Shown: positions 1-6,033 of the stretch, one piece after another
Layout: each line of letters opens with the position of its first letter
How positions within the stretch are numbered: position 1 is the first letter of the stretch
Source of the DNA: Pseudomonadota bacterium
GTDB lineage: Bacteria > Myxococcota > Myxococcia > Myxococcales > Myxococcaceae
Direction of reading: 5' to 3'
Assembly: GCA_023424585.1 (NCBI GenBank)
Contig: JAFADT010000225.1
Coordinates: forward strand, 1-7,628
DNA length: 7,628 bases
The notes under the pieces: generated by a model
Databases searched by the model: none
What the model saw: the letters and a program-made list of their open reading frames with translations, nothing else
Told to the model about the DNA's origin: nothing
Position numbers and translations under genes: made by a program

Positions 1-250
1 GGGGGCCGGGGGCGACCGCGGACGCGCGGGGGTGGGGGGGGGGGAGGCGGGCGGGGTCCTCCTCCGCCTCCACGAGCACGGCGTGGAGCTCATCGAGCAG
101 GGCGGGCAGGGCGTCGATCAGCTGCTCGCGAGACATGCGCAGGGGGGCGAAGAGGGGAGACACCCGGGCGACCCAGTCCTCCATGAGCGCGTCGCGGTCG
201 GTGTCCAGCAGCTCCGACAGGGACGCGGGGGACCGGCCCTGCATGGGCAT
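1..250 (-). CDS. RsbRD-type N-terminal domain protein, 5' part only (possible sensor kinase or stress regulator)
   Basis: The gene runs off the left edge, so only about 83 N-terminal residues are visible. Residues 11-62 (from LSELLDTDRDALMEDW through the REQLIDALPALLDEL stretch) resemble the RsbT co-antagonist RsbRD N-terminal domain: the W26 region, a helix, then a D-A-L-P-x-L-L-D-x-L motif. In myxobacteria this domain often precedes PAS and histidine-kinase modules (family knowledge), but nothing here shows the C-terminal part. A Pro-rich linker encoded by an 11-C run (minus strand) follows. I chose ATG at 250 because GGAG lies 5 nt upstream. An in-frame ATG at 298 lacks a Shine-Dalgarno (SD), and its extra 16 codons have many A/T third positions (GCT, TCA, GGT, TCA, CCT, GGA), unlike coding sequence here. 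The domain call is moderately sure; the overall function is unknown. Confidence 0.6.
   Translation of the reverse strand, partial: MPMQGRSPASLSELLDTDRDALMEDWVARVSPLFAPLRMSREQLIDALPALLDELHAVLVEAEEDPARLPPPHPRASAVAPGP
34..44. repeat. 11-bp homopolymeric G tract inside a coding region
   Basis: Eleven consecutive G on the plus strand, read as C on the coding strand, encode a poly-Pro stretch in the RsbRD-type gene. Downstream of the tract the annotated frame reads Arg-rich (RVRGRPRP). A neighbouring frame reads HPRASAVAPGP with uniformly G/C third positions. The true tract length, and so the frame beyond it, is therefore uncertain: slippage or a base-count error are both possible. Confidence 0.8.
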
Positions 251-338
251 CGGCTCTCCGGTGGAAGGGCCCCGCTCCTGTGAACCCGATGAAGCCATGA
301 GTGGTTCTACAGGTGCGGCGGCCGGGCGCGCATGGGCA

Positions 339-357
339 GGGTCGGGAGGCCCGACCC
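339..357. terminator. GC-rich hairpin, candidate terminator of the minus-strand operon
   Basis: A perfect 8-bp inverted repeat GGGTCGGG / CCCGACCC with a 3-nt loop (AGG at 347-349). It lies 45 nt beyond the cytochrome gene's stop codon on the minus strand. There is no clear U tract, so it is a hairpin that could terminate or protect an mRNA 3' end rather than a classical intrinsic terminator. Confidence 0.45.
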
Positions 358-367
358 CTTCCTCCTC

Positions 368-390
368 GCCTGTCCACGGGTCGGACAGGC
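368..390. terminator. Second GC-rich hairpin just after the operon end
   Basis: A perfect 8-bp inverted repeat GCCTGTCC / GGACAGGC with a 7-nt loop (376-382), starting 11 nt past the stop codon of the cytochrome gene on the minus strand. With the hairpin at 339-357 it makes a tandem pair in the only gap between two same-strand genes. That position suits transcription termination or 3'-end protection. No U tract follows. Confidence 0.5.
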
Positions 391-401
391 TCAGCGCACG
401 G

Positions 402-1121
402 CTACAGCCCCAGGTACGTGAGCAGCGCGCCCAGGTCCGCGTCGGACAGGGCCTCCGTGCTGTAGAGGGGCATGTTGCCCCCCACGCCGAAGAACGGCCC
501 GTGCCGTACCTTCTCGATGACGACCTGCGCGTGCGGGATGCCCGGGAAGAGCCGGTCGTACTCCCGCGTCACCTCCGGCAGCACCGACGCCAGGTCCGTC
601 AGCCGGCCCTCGCCCGTGTGCGCCGCGCCGTGGCAGCTCTGGCACGCCGCCCGGTACACCGCCTCGCCGCGGGTCGCGTCGCCCCGGGGCACGTCCTGGA
701 TGTCCTTCACCACCGTGAAGGGCAGCGCGGGCGCCTGCGCGTCCGGGCTGATCCGCGACAGGTACTCATACAGCGCCCGGGCGCGCGGCGCCTCCGCGTC
801 CAGCTTCCTCACCCCGCGCATGAAGCTCACGTAGCAGAAGTTCACCGCGTCCAGCAGCCGCGTCTCGTTGCCGCCCCACCAGCTGGGCCGCGCCGCCACG
901 TTGAACAGCGTGTGCCCGGAGTCGATGCGCCCCGCCGGGGCCTCCCGCGTCGTCGCGTGGCACGTCGCGCACGAGAAGCGGTTGTACTCGCTCGACGACA
1001 ACTCCGAGCTCTGGAACAGCGCCTCCCCGTAGTCCGCCGCGGCCCGGGGCCCCTCCTCGCCCCCGCACCCGGTCAGCACGCCCATGAGCAGCGCCGCCAC
1101 GCTCCCGCGCACGCCCCTCAC
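402..1121 (-). CDS. Diheme c-type cytochrome lipoprotein
   Basis: 239 aa. The N-terminus has a hydrophobic stretch ending in a lipobox (L-T-G-C, lipidated Cys19), so the protein is exported and membrane-tethered. There are two class I cytochrome c modules. CATCH (51-55) is heme site 1, with Met101 in the FCYVSFMRG region as likely sixth ligand. CQSCH (160-164) is heme site 2, with Met217 in GGNMPLY as likely sixth ligand. The role is extracytoplasmic electron transfer; the partner is probably another product of this operon. Start GTG at 1121 overlaps the stop of the upstream YVTN gene by 4 bp (GTGA), implying translational coupling, and places the lipobox correctly. It is not a MauG/CCP peroxidase: it is too short and lacks that architecture. 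It is the last gene of the operon, followed by two hairpins. Heme assignment is certain from motifs; substrate and partner are inference. Confidence 0.93.
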   Translation of the reverse strand: MRGVRGSVAALLMGVLTGCGGEEGPRAAADYGEALFQSSELSSSEYNRFSCATCHATTREAPAGRIDSGHTLFNVAARPSWWGGNETRLLDAVNFCYVSFMRGVRKLDAEAPRARALYEYLSRISPDAQAPALPFTVVKDIQDVPRGDATRGEAVYRAACQSCHGAAHTGEGRLTDLASVLPEVTREYDRLFPGIPHAQVVIEKVRHGPFFGVGGNMPLYSTEALSDADLGALLTYLGL

Positions 1122-2356
1122 GGCTGCCCCCGCAGCAGGCTCACCGAGTCCGGGAAGATGCCCACCTTCACCGTGGACACCACCGCGCCCTCCGCCAGGT
1201 CCACGACGTGCAACGTGCCCGGGCCCAGGTGGTCTCCTTCGCAGACCGCCAGCCCGTGGCGCTCGTCCGGCGTCAGCATGAGCTGATGCACGTTGAGACA
1301 GCCCGCCTGCGACAGCTGCACCGTGCGCGACACCGTGGACGTCGCGGCGTCGATGACCGCCACCGCGTCCTCCTGCTGATAGGGCATGTAGAGCGTGCGG
1401 CCGTCCCGCGTGAACGCGCCGAACATGGGCGAGCCGCGCAGGTACACCGTGCGCTCCGGGTTCATCGTGCGCGTCCCGGGCTCCAGCACCTGCACCTGCC
1501 GGCTCGCCAGCGAGCTGACCCACACGTCCCCCGTCGTGGGCGACACCGTCAGCGCGTAGGGCTGGTGACGCGGGTTCACCGCCGTGCCCGCGCCCGCCGC
1601 CACCTTCACCCGCGTCACCGGCCGGCCCTCCGCCGCCAGGTCCACCACCGCGACCTCGTCCGACCAGCAGGCCACGTAGGCCGTGCGCTCGTCCGCGGAC
1701 AGGCGCACCGCGTGCGGCGCGGCGCACACCTCCACCCGCTCCTTCACCGTCATCGTCTCCGCGTCGAGGATGACCATGCGCGCGACCATGTCCTCCTCCG
1801 CCCCGCCCTGCCGCGCCACGTCCGCGATGCGCAAGAGGTCGAAGTGCGTCTGGTACAGCGTGCGCCCATCCGCGCTGACGATGACGTCCCCCGGGTTGCG
1901 ATCCACGCGCGTGGACGCCACCAGCCGGTGGTCCTTAGCGCTCAGCTTCAGGCAGTAGCCGTCCGCCGTGCCCGTGCCATGCGCGCCATGCGGCCCCGAG
2001 CCGCCACCCGGCACGTAGTTGGAGATGCCCACGTAGTAGAAGTCGCCCGCCGGTGACACCGCCGTGTGGTGCGGCCCCTCCAGCTCCACCGGGTTGAGCC
2101 CCACCGGCACCCGCGCCAGCTCGCCCCAGCCCGGCGTGCCCAGCCCGTCCAGCTCCAGCAGGCTCACGGAGTCATCCAGGCTGTTGGTCACCAGCAGCCG
2201 CCCGGCCGGCCCCGGCGGGGGCACCGTCGAGCCGCCCCGCGTCCAGGGCGCCGGCTCCGCGTACGTCAGCTCGGGCACGCCCGAGCCCGGCTCCGGCGGC
2301 TCGGCCTCCGTGCACGCGCCCAGCGCCAGCGCGCAGAGCCAGACGGCCCACCTCAC
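1118..2356 (-). CDS. YVTN-type beta-propeller lipoprotein with His-rich loops
   Basis: 412 aa. A short signal peptide ends in lipobox L-G-A-C (Cys15). Repeats of the YVTN/YncE-like kind cover the rest: LLVTNSLDDSVSLLELD (54-70), HHTAVSPAGDFYYVG (96-110), PGDVIVSADGRTLYQTHFD (155-173), PHAVRLSADERTAYVAC (214-230), PYALTVSPTTGDVWVSS (266-282), FTRDGRTLYMPY (315-326), HQLMLTPDERHGLAV (357-371). This suggests about seven blades. His residues recur at blade starts (96, 97, 215, 264, 357), and a GPHGAHG loop lies at 121-127. In related propellers such as cytochrome cd1 or methanethiol oxidase, such His residues bind heme d1 or metal, but no such ligand is proven here. Immediately downstream lies a diheme cytochrome, so this could be the catalytic or binding partner that passes electrons to it. 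The GTG start at 2356 overlaps the preceding stop by 4 bp (GTGA). The SD is weak, so translation is probably coupled. The fold is confident; the function is unknown. Confidence 0.88.
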   Translation of the reverse strand: MRWAVWLCALALGACTEAEPPEPGSGVPELTYAEPAPWTRGGSTVPPPGPAGRLLVTNSLDDSVSLLELDGLGTPGWGELARVPVGLNPVELEGPHHTAVSPAGDFYYVGISNYVPGGGSGPHGAHGTGTADGYCLKLSAKDHRLVASTRVDRNPGDVIVSADGRTLYQTHFDLLRIADVARQGGAEEDMVARMVILDAETMTVKERVEVCAAPHAVRLSADERTAYVACWSDEVAVVDLAAEGRPVTRVKVAAGAGTAVNPRHQPYALTVSPTTGDVWVSSLASRQVQVLEPGTRTMNPERTVYLRGSPMFGAFTRDGRTLYMPYQQEDAVAVIDAATSTVSRTVQLSQAGCLNVHQLMLTPDERHGLAVCEGDHLGPGTLHVVDLAEGAVVSTVKVGIFPDSVSLLRGQP

Positions 2357-3003
2357 CTGGCCATCCCCATCGTGAAGGGCACCGCGGTCCCCATCGTGTA
2401 GGGCCCCTCCGTGATGCGGTTCTGCACCAGGTACGCGCTCACCACCTGCACCGACAGCCCCTTGCCCGCCGCGTCCTTCACCGTCTGCCAGGAGCCGTCA
2501 TCCAGTTGCCACTGCAACTCCGACGTCAACACCTGCGCGAGGGGGCACTCGCGCCCTGCGGCGTAGACCTTCACCCAGTAGAGGTCGCCCGTGTATGGCG
2601 GCAGGTGGGCGTCGGCGGTGGGCAGCACCAGGTTGCCCAGCCACGCGAGCACCGAGCGCTTCGACTCGCGCGGGCGGACCTCCCGCATGGGCAGCCGGGG
2701 CGACGTGCGGCCCGGGCGCTCCAGCGACGCGCGCAGCGGGGACGTCCACCGCCACAGCGGCGCGGACTGGTCCGTGAAGTACGACTGACCGGGCTCGGGC
2801 GAGACGAGCGTCACCGCGCGCGAGCTGTCCACGGGCTGGTTCCGCGCATCCTCCAGCGTGCGCCACGCTTCATCCGTGGCGCCGCCCGCGTACAGCGGCT
2901 CGTCGCACGCGGTGGCCTGGGGGGCGTCGTCGTCACTGCACGCGCTCAGGGCCAGCAGGGCGACGGCGGCGGTGCTCCACGGCAGGAACGTCTTCAGCTT
3001 CAT
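2353..3003 (-). CDS. Unrecognised beta-rich lipoprotein (hypothetical)
   Basis: 216 aa from ATG 3003. Signal peptide MKLKTFLPWSTAAVALLALSAC has lipobox L-S-A-C (Cys22), then an acidic SDDD tether. I do not recognise a named family. Residues 63-88 (VTLVSPEPGQSYF, then PLWRW) and 140-170 (DLYWVKVYAAG, then ELQWQLDDGSW) look like strands of an Ig/Fn3-like sandwich. An Arg/Ser/Pro-rich insert lies at 91-117 between them. Cys33 and Cys153 could form a disulfide. The C-terminus carries a short internal repeat (YTMGTAVPF, then TMGMA). ATG at 3009, two codons earlier, forms an ATGA overlap with the upstream stop. ATG 3003 has better spacing from GAGG (9 nt). The position between two beta-propeller genes suggests a structural or scaffold partner in the same surface complex. 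That role is inference. Confidence 0.85.
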   Translation of the reverse strand: MKLKTFLPWSTAAVALLALSACSDDDAPQATACDEPLYAGGATDEAWRTLEDARNQPVDSSRAVTLVSPEPGQSYFTDQSAPLWRWTSPLRASLERPGRTSPRLPMREVRPRESKRSVLAWLGNLVLPTADAHLPPYTGDLYWVKVYAAGRECPLAQVLTSELQWQLDDGSWQTVKDAAGKGLSVQVVSAYLVQNRITEGPYTMGTAVPFTMGMAR

Positions 3004-3005
3004 GG

Positions 3006-4289
3006 TCATGGGTCCTCGCGCCGCCGGCCGCGGCGCCACAGGGGAAGGAGCAGCAGGGGAAGCAGCGCACCCGAGGGCGCGGCGGCGCAGCCGGAGGACG
3101 GTTTCGGCTCCGCGGGCGTGCCCGCGTCGTCGGTCGGCGGGACCCCCGCATCCGGCGCGCCGTCCGGGTAGAGCGGCGCGCCAATCGTCTGCGCGAGCTG
3201 GGGCCAGCGCGACGGACACAGCTCGCGCACGGGCGTGCCCGCCGGACACGGATGGCTGCCTTGAATCTGCTCCAGGCTGAAGAGGGGCTCCCAGGTGGAG
3301 CCCTCGTCGCTGCTGCGCGCCAGCGACCAGTCATGGAGCCACGGCGAGCCGCAGCCGTAGATGACGTCTCCCACGCGCGTCACGCACGCGTTGCCGGTGG
3401 GCAGCTCCAGCTTGGAGAAGGCCCCGCCCGCCTGGCTGCGGAAGAAGGAGTTGTACGTGGACACCCACGCGGTGCCGCCGTCGGCGGAGACGTCCATGTT
3501 GACGAAGACGTCGTCGATGCCGGCGCCCGTGCGCGCGGTGAAGGTGCGCCCGCCGTCCGTGCTGTGGAGGACGTGCGTGTATCCCTGCGCGGACACGCGC
3601 GCCCAGACACCGAGCGGCGCCACGGGGTCCGTCGCCGTCACCACGAAGTCGAACGGGCGCACCAGGTCCGGGAAGGCCTGCGGCAGCTCCTCCCACGTCT
3701 CGCCCGCGTCATCGCTGCGGAACAGATACATGTGCGCCGTGTCCGACGCGGACACGTAGAGCGTGCGGGGAGCCGCCGTGGACACGCGCACGGCGGAGAA
3801 GAGGACCCCCGCGCGCTGGAGCGGCAGCGCCCGCCACGTCGCTCCACCATCATCCGAACGGAACACCCCGTTCGTCGCCGACGTGGAGCGGCCCGTGGTC
3901 ACGTACAGCACCGCGTCATCCATGGGGTGCGCCGCGAGCCCCGTCACCCAGGTGTCCTTGAACGCCGGGTGCGATGACCACGAACACGCGCCGTCCTTCG
4001 AGGACAGGAGCGCGTTGCCCGTCGCGGCCAGGAGCTCCCCCGTCTCGCGCCAGACGAAGGACTCCGGGCGCCAGCCGCCGTACCCCATGGCATCCGGGCA
4101 CACCCAGCGCCACGTCCGTCCGCGGTCGCGCGAGATGACCGCGCCGAACGTGGCCCCCACGAAGAAGTCCTCGGGGTGGCCTCGCCGCAGCGTGACGTTG
4201 GACGACTCCGGCAGGCCCGCGTGCGCCCACGCCGCGCCCGCCGCCAGGACGCCAGCCGCCCAAACCCCCGTGACTCGTCGCTTTCGCAT
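3006..4289 (-). CDS. Asp-box (BNR) beta-propeller protein with MYXO-CTERM-like sorting tail
   Basis: 427 aa. Signal peptide: basic n-region MRKRR, hydrophobic core, A-H-A cleavage site near residue 24. Asp-box repeats S-x-D-x-G-x-T-W occur at 53-60, 97-104 (degenerate), 145-152, 192-199, 243-250 and 326-333, indicating a sortilin/BNR-type propeller. Nothing shows sialidase activity. A Pro/Asp/Ala linker (about 372-397) precedes SSGC (Cys401), a hydrophobic helix (about 405-418) and an Arg cluster (RRGRRR). This is the layout of MYXO-CTERM tails, known to be processed by myxosortase and lipidated at the Cys. The protein is thus expected on the cell surface. Start ATG 4289 has GGAG 6 nt upstream and a textbook signal peptide. 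In-frame alternatives are ATG 4313 and GTG 4322, which would lengthen the n-region by 8 or 11 residues. First gene of the four-gene minus operon; its stop overlaps or abuts the next start. Confidence 0.88.
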   Translation of the reverse strand: MRKRRVTGVWAAGVLAAGAAWAHAGLPESSNVTLRRGHPEDFFVGATFGAVISRDRGRTWRWVCPDAMGYGGWRPESFVWRETGELLAATGNALLSSKDGACSWSSHPAFKDTWVTGLAAHPMDDAVLYVTTGRSTSATNGVFRSDDGGATWRALPLQRAGVLFSAVRVSTAAPRTLYVSASDTAHMYLFRSDDAGETWEELPQAFPDLVRPFDFVVTATDPVAPLGVWARVSAQGYTHVLHSTDGGRTFTARTGAGIDDVFVNMDVSADGGTAWVSTYNSFFRSQAGGAFSKLELPTGNACVTRVGDVIYGCGSPWLHDWSLARSSDEGSTWEPLFSLEQIQGSHPCPAGTPVRELCPSRWPQLAQTIGAPLYPDGAPDAGVPPTDDAGTPAEPKPSSGCAAAPSGALLPLLLLPLWRRGRRREDP

Positions 4290-4437
4290 CCGGCGCTCCG
4301 GGGCAGGCCCCATGGCCCCCACGATAGCGCCCGGCCCGCCCCTGCATAGCAGCGCCTGCGCCCGGGGTGCCCGCCGTCACTGACTCCACGGACGCCCGGC
4401 AGCCAGCCGGCGTCCCCAGCCGGCCCGCTCCTCGGGC

Positions 4438-4466
4438 TTGCGGCGTTAATGCAACTGAGTTACAAA
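4438..4466 (+). promoter_or_regulatory. Candidate sigma70-type promoter of the L33-GTPase operon, predicted leaderless
   Basis: TTGCGG (4438-4443), a 17-nt spacer and TACAAA (4461-4466) fit a housekeeping -35/-10 pair. Seven nucleotides then lead to the ATG at 4474, so transcription would start at or next to the start codon. No Shine-Dalgarno sequence lies upstream of that ATG, which is consistent with a leaderless mRNA. Based on spacing and consensus only. Confidence 0.5.
4450..4464. promoter_or_regulatory. Candidate Zur (Fur-family) operator
   Basis: TGCAACTGAGTTACA is an imperfect palindrome of the form TGNAA-N5-TTNCA, centred on 4457, with arms TGCAAC and GTTACA (one mismatch). It overlaps the spacer and -10 of the candidate promoter, where a repressor would block RNA polymerase. 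The genes behind it (zinc-free L33 and COG0523 GTPase) are classical Zur targets in other bacteria. The Zur assignment is inference, because the site does not match a specific consensus I can verify for myxobacteria. Confidence 0.5.
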
Positions 4467-4473
4467 AGTGTCC

Positions 4474-4638
4474 ATGCCCAAGGGAAACCGCGCCATCATC
4501 CAGCTCGTGTCCTCGGCGGGGACCGGCTACTGCTACACGACGACGAAGAACAAGCGGAAGTCGCAGGAGAAGCTCCAGAAGCGCAAGTACGACCCGAGGG
4601 TGCGCAAGCACGTGCTCTTCGTGGAGGGCAAGCCGTGA
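4474..4638 (+). CDS. rpmG: Ribosomal protein bL33, zinc-independent (C-minus) paralog
   Basis: 54 aa beginning [16 protein letters not shown]. It aligns with bL33 by the core [26 protein letters not shown]. In zinc-binding L33 two CxxC pairs hold the metal. Here the first position reads SAGT (14-17) and the second DPRV (40-43), so the metal site is gone; one unrelated Cys remains at 20. It is a 50S subunit protein. C-minus paralogs are made under zinc limitation and replace the zinc form in ribosomes, freeing zinc (family knowledge). The ATG has no SD but sits 7 nt after a candidate -10, suggesting a leaderless message. The stop overlaps the GTG of the GTPase by 4 bp, so the two are one operon. 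The gene is short but identification is confident; a C-plus rpmG elsewhere in the genome is expected. Confidence 0.93.
   Translation: MPKGNRAIIQLVSSAGTGYCYTTTKNKRKSQEKLQKRKYDPRVRKHVLFVEGKP
4623..4637 (+). promoter_or_regulatory. Ribosome binding site and overlapping GTG start of the GTPase
   Basis: GGAGGG lies inside the last codons of the L33 gene, 6 nt before the GTG. This fixes the GTPase start within a GTGA overlap and implies coupled translation of both zinc-response proteins. Confidence 0.75.
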
Positions 4639-5891
4639 GCCGGGCGCGCGGGGCGGTGGACGCGCGGCTGCCGGTGACGGTGCTGTCGGGGTTCCTGGGC
4701 GCGGGCAAGACGACGCTGCTGAACCACGTGCTGCACAACCGCGAGGGCCTGCGGGTGGCGGTCATCGTCAACGACATGAGCGAGGTGAACATCGACGCGA
4801 AGCTGGTGCGCGGCGGTGGGGCCGCGCTGCGCCGCGTGGACGAGAAGCTGGTGGAGCTGTCCAACGGCTGCATCTGCTGCACGCTGCGCGAGGACCTGCT
4901 GAAGGAGGTGGCGAGGCTCGCGAAGGCGAAGCGCTTCGACTACCTGCTCATCGAGTCCACGGGCATCTCCGAGCCGCTGCCCGTCGCGGAGACCTTCACC
5001 TTCGAGGACGAGGACGGCCAGGGCCTGTCGAAGGTGGCGCGCCTGGACACGATGGTGACGGTGGTGGACGCGCTCAACTTCCTGAAGGACTGGGAGGGGG
5101 CGGAGGGGCTCGCGGAGAGGGGGCTCGCGCTGGCGGAGGAGGACGACCGCACGGTGGTGGACCTGCTGGTGGAGCAGGTGGAGTTCGCGGACGTGCTGGT
5201 GCTGAACAAGACGGACCTGGTGGACGCCGAGGCGCTGGGACGGCTGGAGGCGGTGCTGCGCCGGCTGAACCCCCAGGCGCGCCTCGTGCGCGCGGAGCGG
5301 GGACGGGTGCCGCTGGCGGAGGTGCTCCACACGCGCCGCTTCGACTTCGAGCGCGCGAGCCGCGCCCCGGGCTGGCTCCAGGAGCTGCGGGGCGAGCACG
5401 TGCCGGAGAGCGAGGCCTACGGCATCCGCAGCTTCGTCTTCCGCAGCCGCGTGCCCCTGCACCCGAAGCGCTTCTGGGACTTCGTGCACGGGAGCTGGAA
5501 GGGCGTGCTGCGCAGCAAGGGGTTCTTCTGGCTGGCGACGCGCATGGACATCACCGGCCTGTGGGCGCAGGCGGGCGGCGCGTGCAGCTTCGAGCCCGCG
5601 GGCCTCTGGTGGGCCGCGCTGCCGCGCGAGGAGTGGCCCGAGGAGCCAGAGGTCCGCGAGGAGCTGGAGCGCGACGTGGCGGCCGGACCGTATGGGGACC
5701 GGCGCCAGGAGCTCGTCTTCATCACCCGCGACGCGGACCCCGCCGCGCTGGTGGAGGCGCTGGAGCGCTGCCTGCTCACGCCCCGGGAGCTGGCGAAGGG
5801 GCCCAGGGCCTGGGCGCGGCTCCAGGACCCCTTCCCCGCGTGGCGCAGGGTGGCGCCGGACGCGGACGCGCCCGACCCGCGCGCCAGCTGA
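4635..5891 (+). CDS. COG0523 (CobW/YciC-type) GTP-binding metal chaperone
   Basis: 418 aa. N-terminal G3E-family GTPase: Walker [10 protein letters not shown] (19-27), the metal-binding CxCC motif in NGCICC (Cys79, Cys81, Cys82), ESTG (107-110, Walker B region) and the guanine-specificity motif NKTD (191-194). CobW C-terminal domain from about 263 to 385. The length resembles zinc-linked YciC/ZagA-type members (about 400 aa) rather than short YjiA. There is no His-rich tail or loop. Expected role: cytoplasmic GTP-dependent delivery of zinc to essential enzymes during zinc shortage. The pairing with a zinc-free L33 and a Zur-like operator supports zinc rather than cobalt. GTG start at 4635 chosen because GGAGGG (4623-4628) lies 6 nt upstream and the start overlaps the L33 stop (GTGA). 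The frame is open further upstream, but that part runs over L33 and has no GTPase similarity. Confidence 0.95.
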   Translation: MSRARGAVDARLPVTVLSGFLGAGKTTLLNHVLHNREGLRVAVIVNDMSEVNIDAKLVRGGGAALRRVDEKLVELSNGCICCTLREDLLKEVARLAKAKRFDYLLIESTGISEPLPVAETFTFEDEDGQGLSKVARLDTMVTVVDALNFLKDWEGAEGLAERGLALAEEDDRTVVDLLVEQVEFADVLVLNKTDLVDAEALGRLEAVLRRLNPQARLVRAERGRVPLAEVLHTRRFDFERASRAPGWLQELRGEHVPESEAYGIRSFVFRSRVPLHPKRFWDFVHGSWKGVLRSKGFFWLATRMDITGLWAQAGGACSFEPAGLWWAALPREEWPEEPEVREELERDVAAGPYGDRRQELVFITRDADPAALVEALERCLLTPRELAKGPRAWARLQDPFPAWRRVAPDADAPDPRAS

Positions 5892-5916
5892 GCGCCCACC
5901 CCTCGCTGGGTAGGAG

Positions 5917-5931
5917 TCCCTGGGGCAGGGA
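5917..5931 (+). terminator. Small hairpin after the GTPase gene, possible terminator
   Basis: TCCCTG / CAGGGA form a perfect 6-bp stem with a GGG loop, starting 25 nt after the GTPase stop codon. No U tract follows, so termination here is only suggested by position. Confidence 0.35.
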
Positions 5932-5981
5932 TGCCTGAAGGTGGGGAATCCCTCTCACACACGACAGCCACCCTGGAGCGC

Positions 5982-5999
5982 GGGGTTCCCGTGAACCCC
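5982..5999. terminator. Perfect 7-bp hairpin, possible terminator or RNA structure
   Basis: GGGGTTC / GAACCCC with a 4-nt CCGT loop. An alternative longer-range pairing, AGGTGGGG (5939-5946) with CCCCACCT (5997-6004), is mutually exclusive with part of this stem. The sequence could therefore fold in two ways. Function unproven. Confidence 0.35.
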
Positions 6000-6033
6000 C
6001 ACCTCTCAGGTTCCGCGCATCCGATTCTCGCGG

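Larger units (their letters stand above)
4290..4473. other. Divergent intergenic region between the surface redox operon and the zinc-starvation operon
   Basis: The only 5'-to-5' gap in the window. The right end (about 4446-4472) is clearly AT-richer than the rest and holds the candidate operator and promoter of the plus-strand operon. The centre is very GC-rich, with repeated GCCGGC at 4406-4411 and 4419-4424 that can pair around a 7-nt loop. For the minus operon I find only a weak -10-like TATCGT (complement of 4321-4326) with no good -35, so its promoter is unresolved. Confidence 0.6.

Noticed and set aside
402..1121. MauG/MbnH-type diheme enzyme
   Set aside because: The protein is about 220 residues when mature, with two simple class I heme modules, shorter than the MauG/cytochrome c peroxidase family and without its arrangement.
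135..1286. Long plus-strand open frame across the cytochrome gene
   Set aside because: It is antisense to CXXCH motifs and a lipobox; Arg/Ala/His-rich composition with no recognisable domain.
3006..4289. Sialidase function for the Asp-box protein
   Set aside because: Asp-boxes are structural turns shared by many propellers. I see no catalytic Arg triad or Tyr/Glu pattern that would support a sialidase.
4406..4424. GCCGGC repeats as a riboswitch or attenuator of the zinc operon
   Set aside because: They lie upstream of the predicted transcription start of the plus operon, and GCCGGC is expected often by chance at this GC content.
4533..5489. Long open frame on the minus strand across the GTPase gene
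   Set aside because: It is the complement of a gene with unmistakable Walker A, CxCC and NKTD motifs. Its His/Arg/Gln-rich low-complexity translation is typical of a GC-rich shadow frame.
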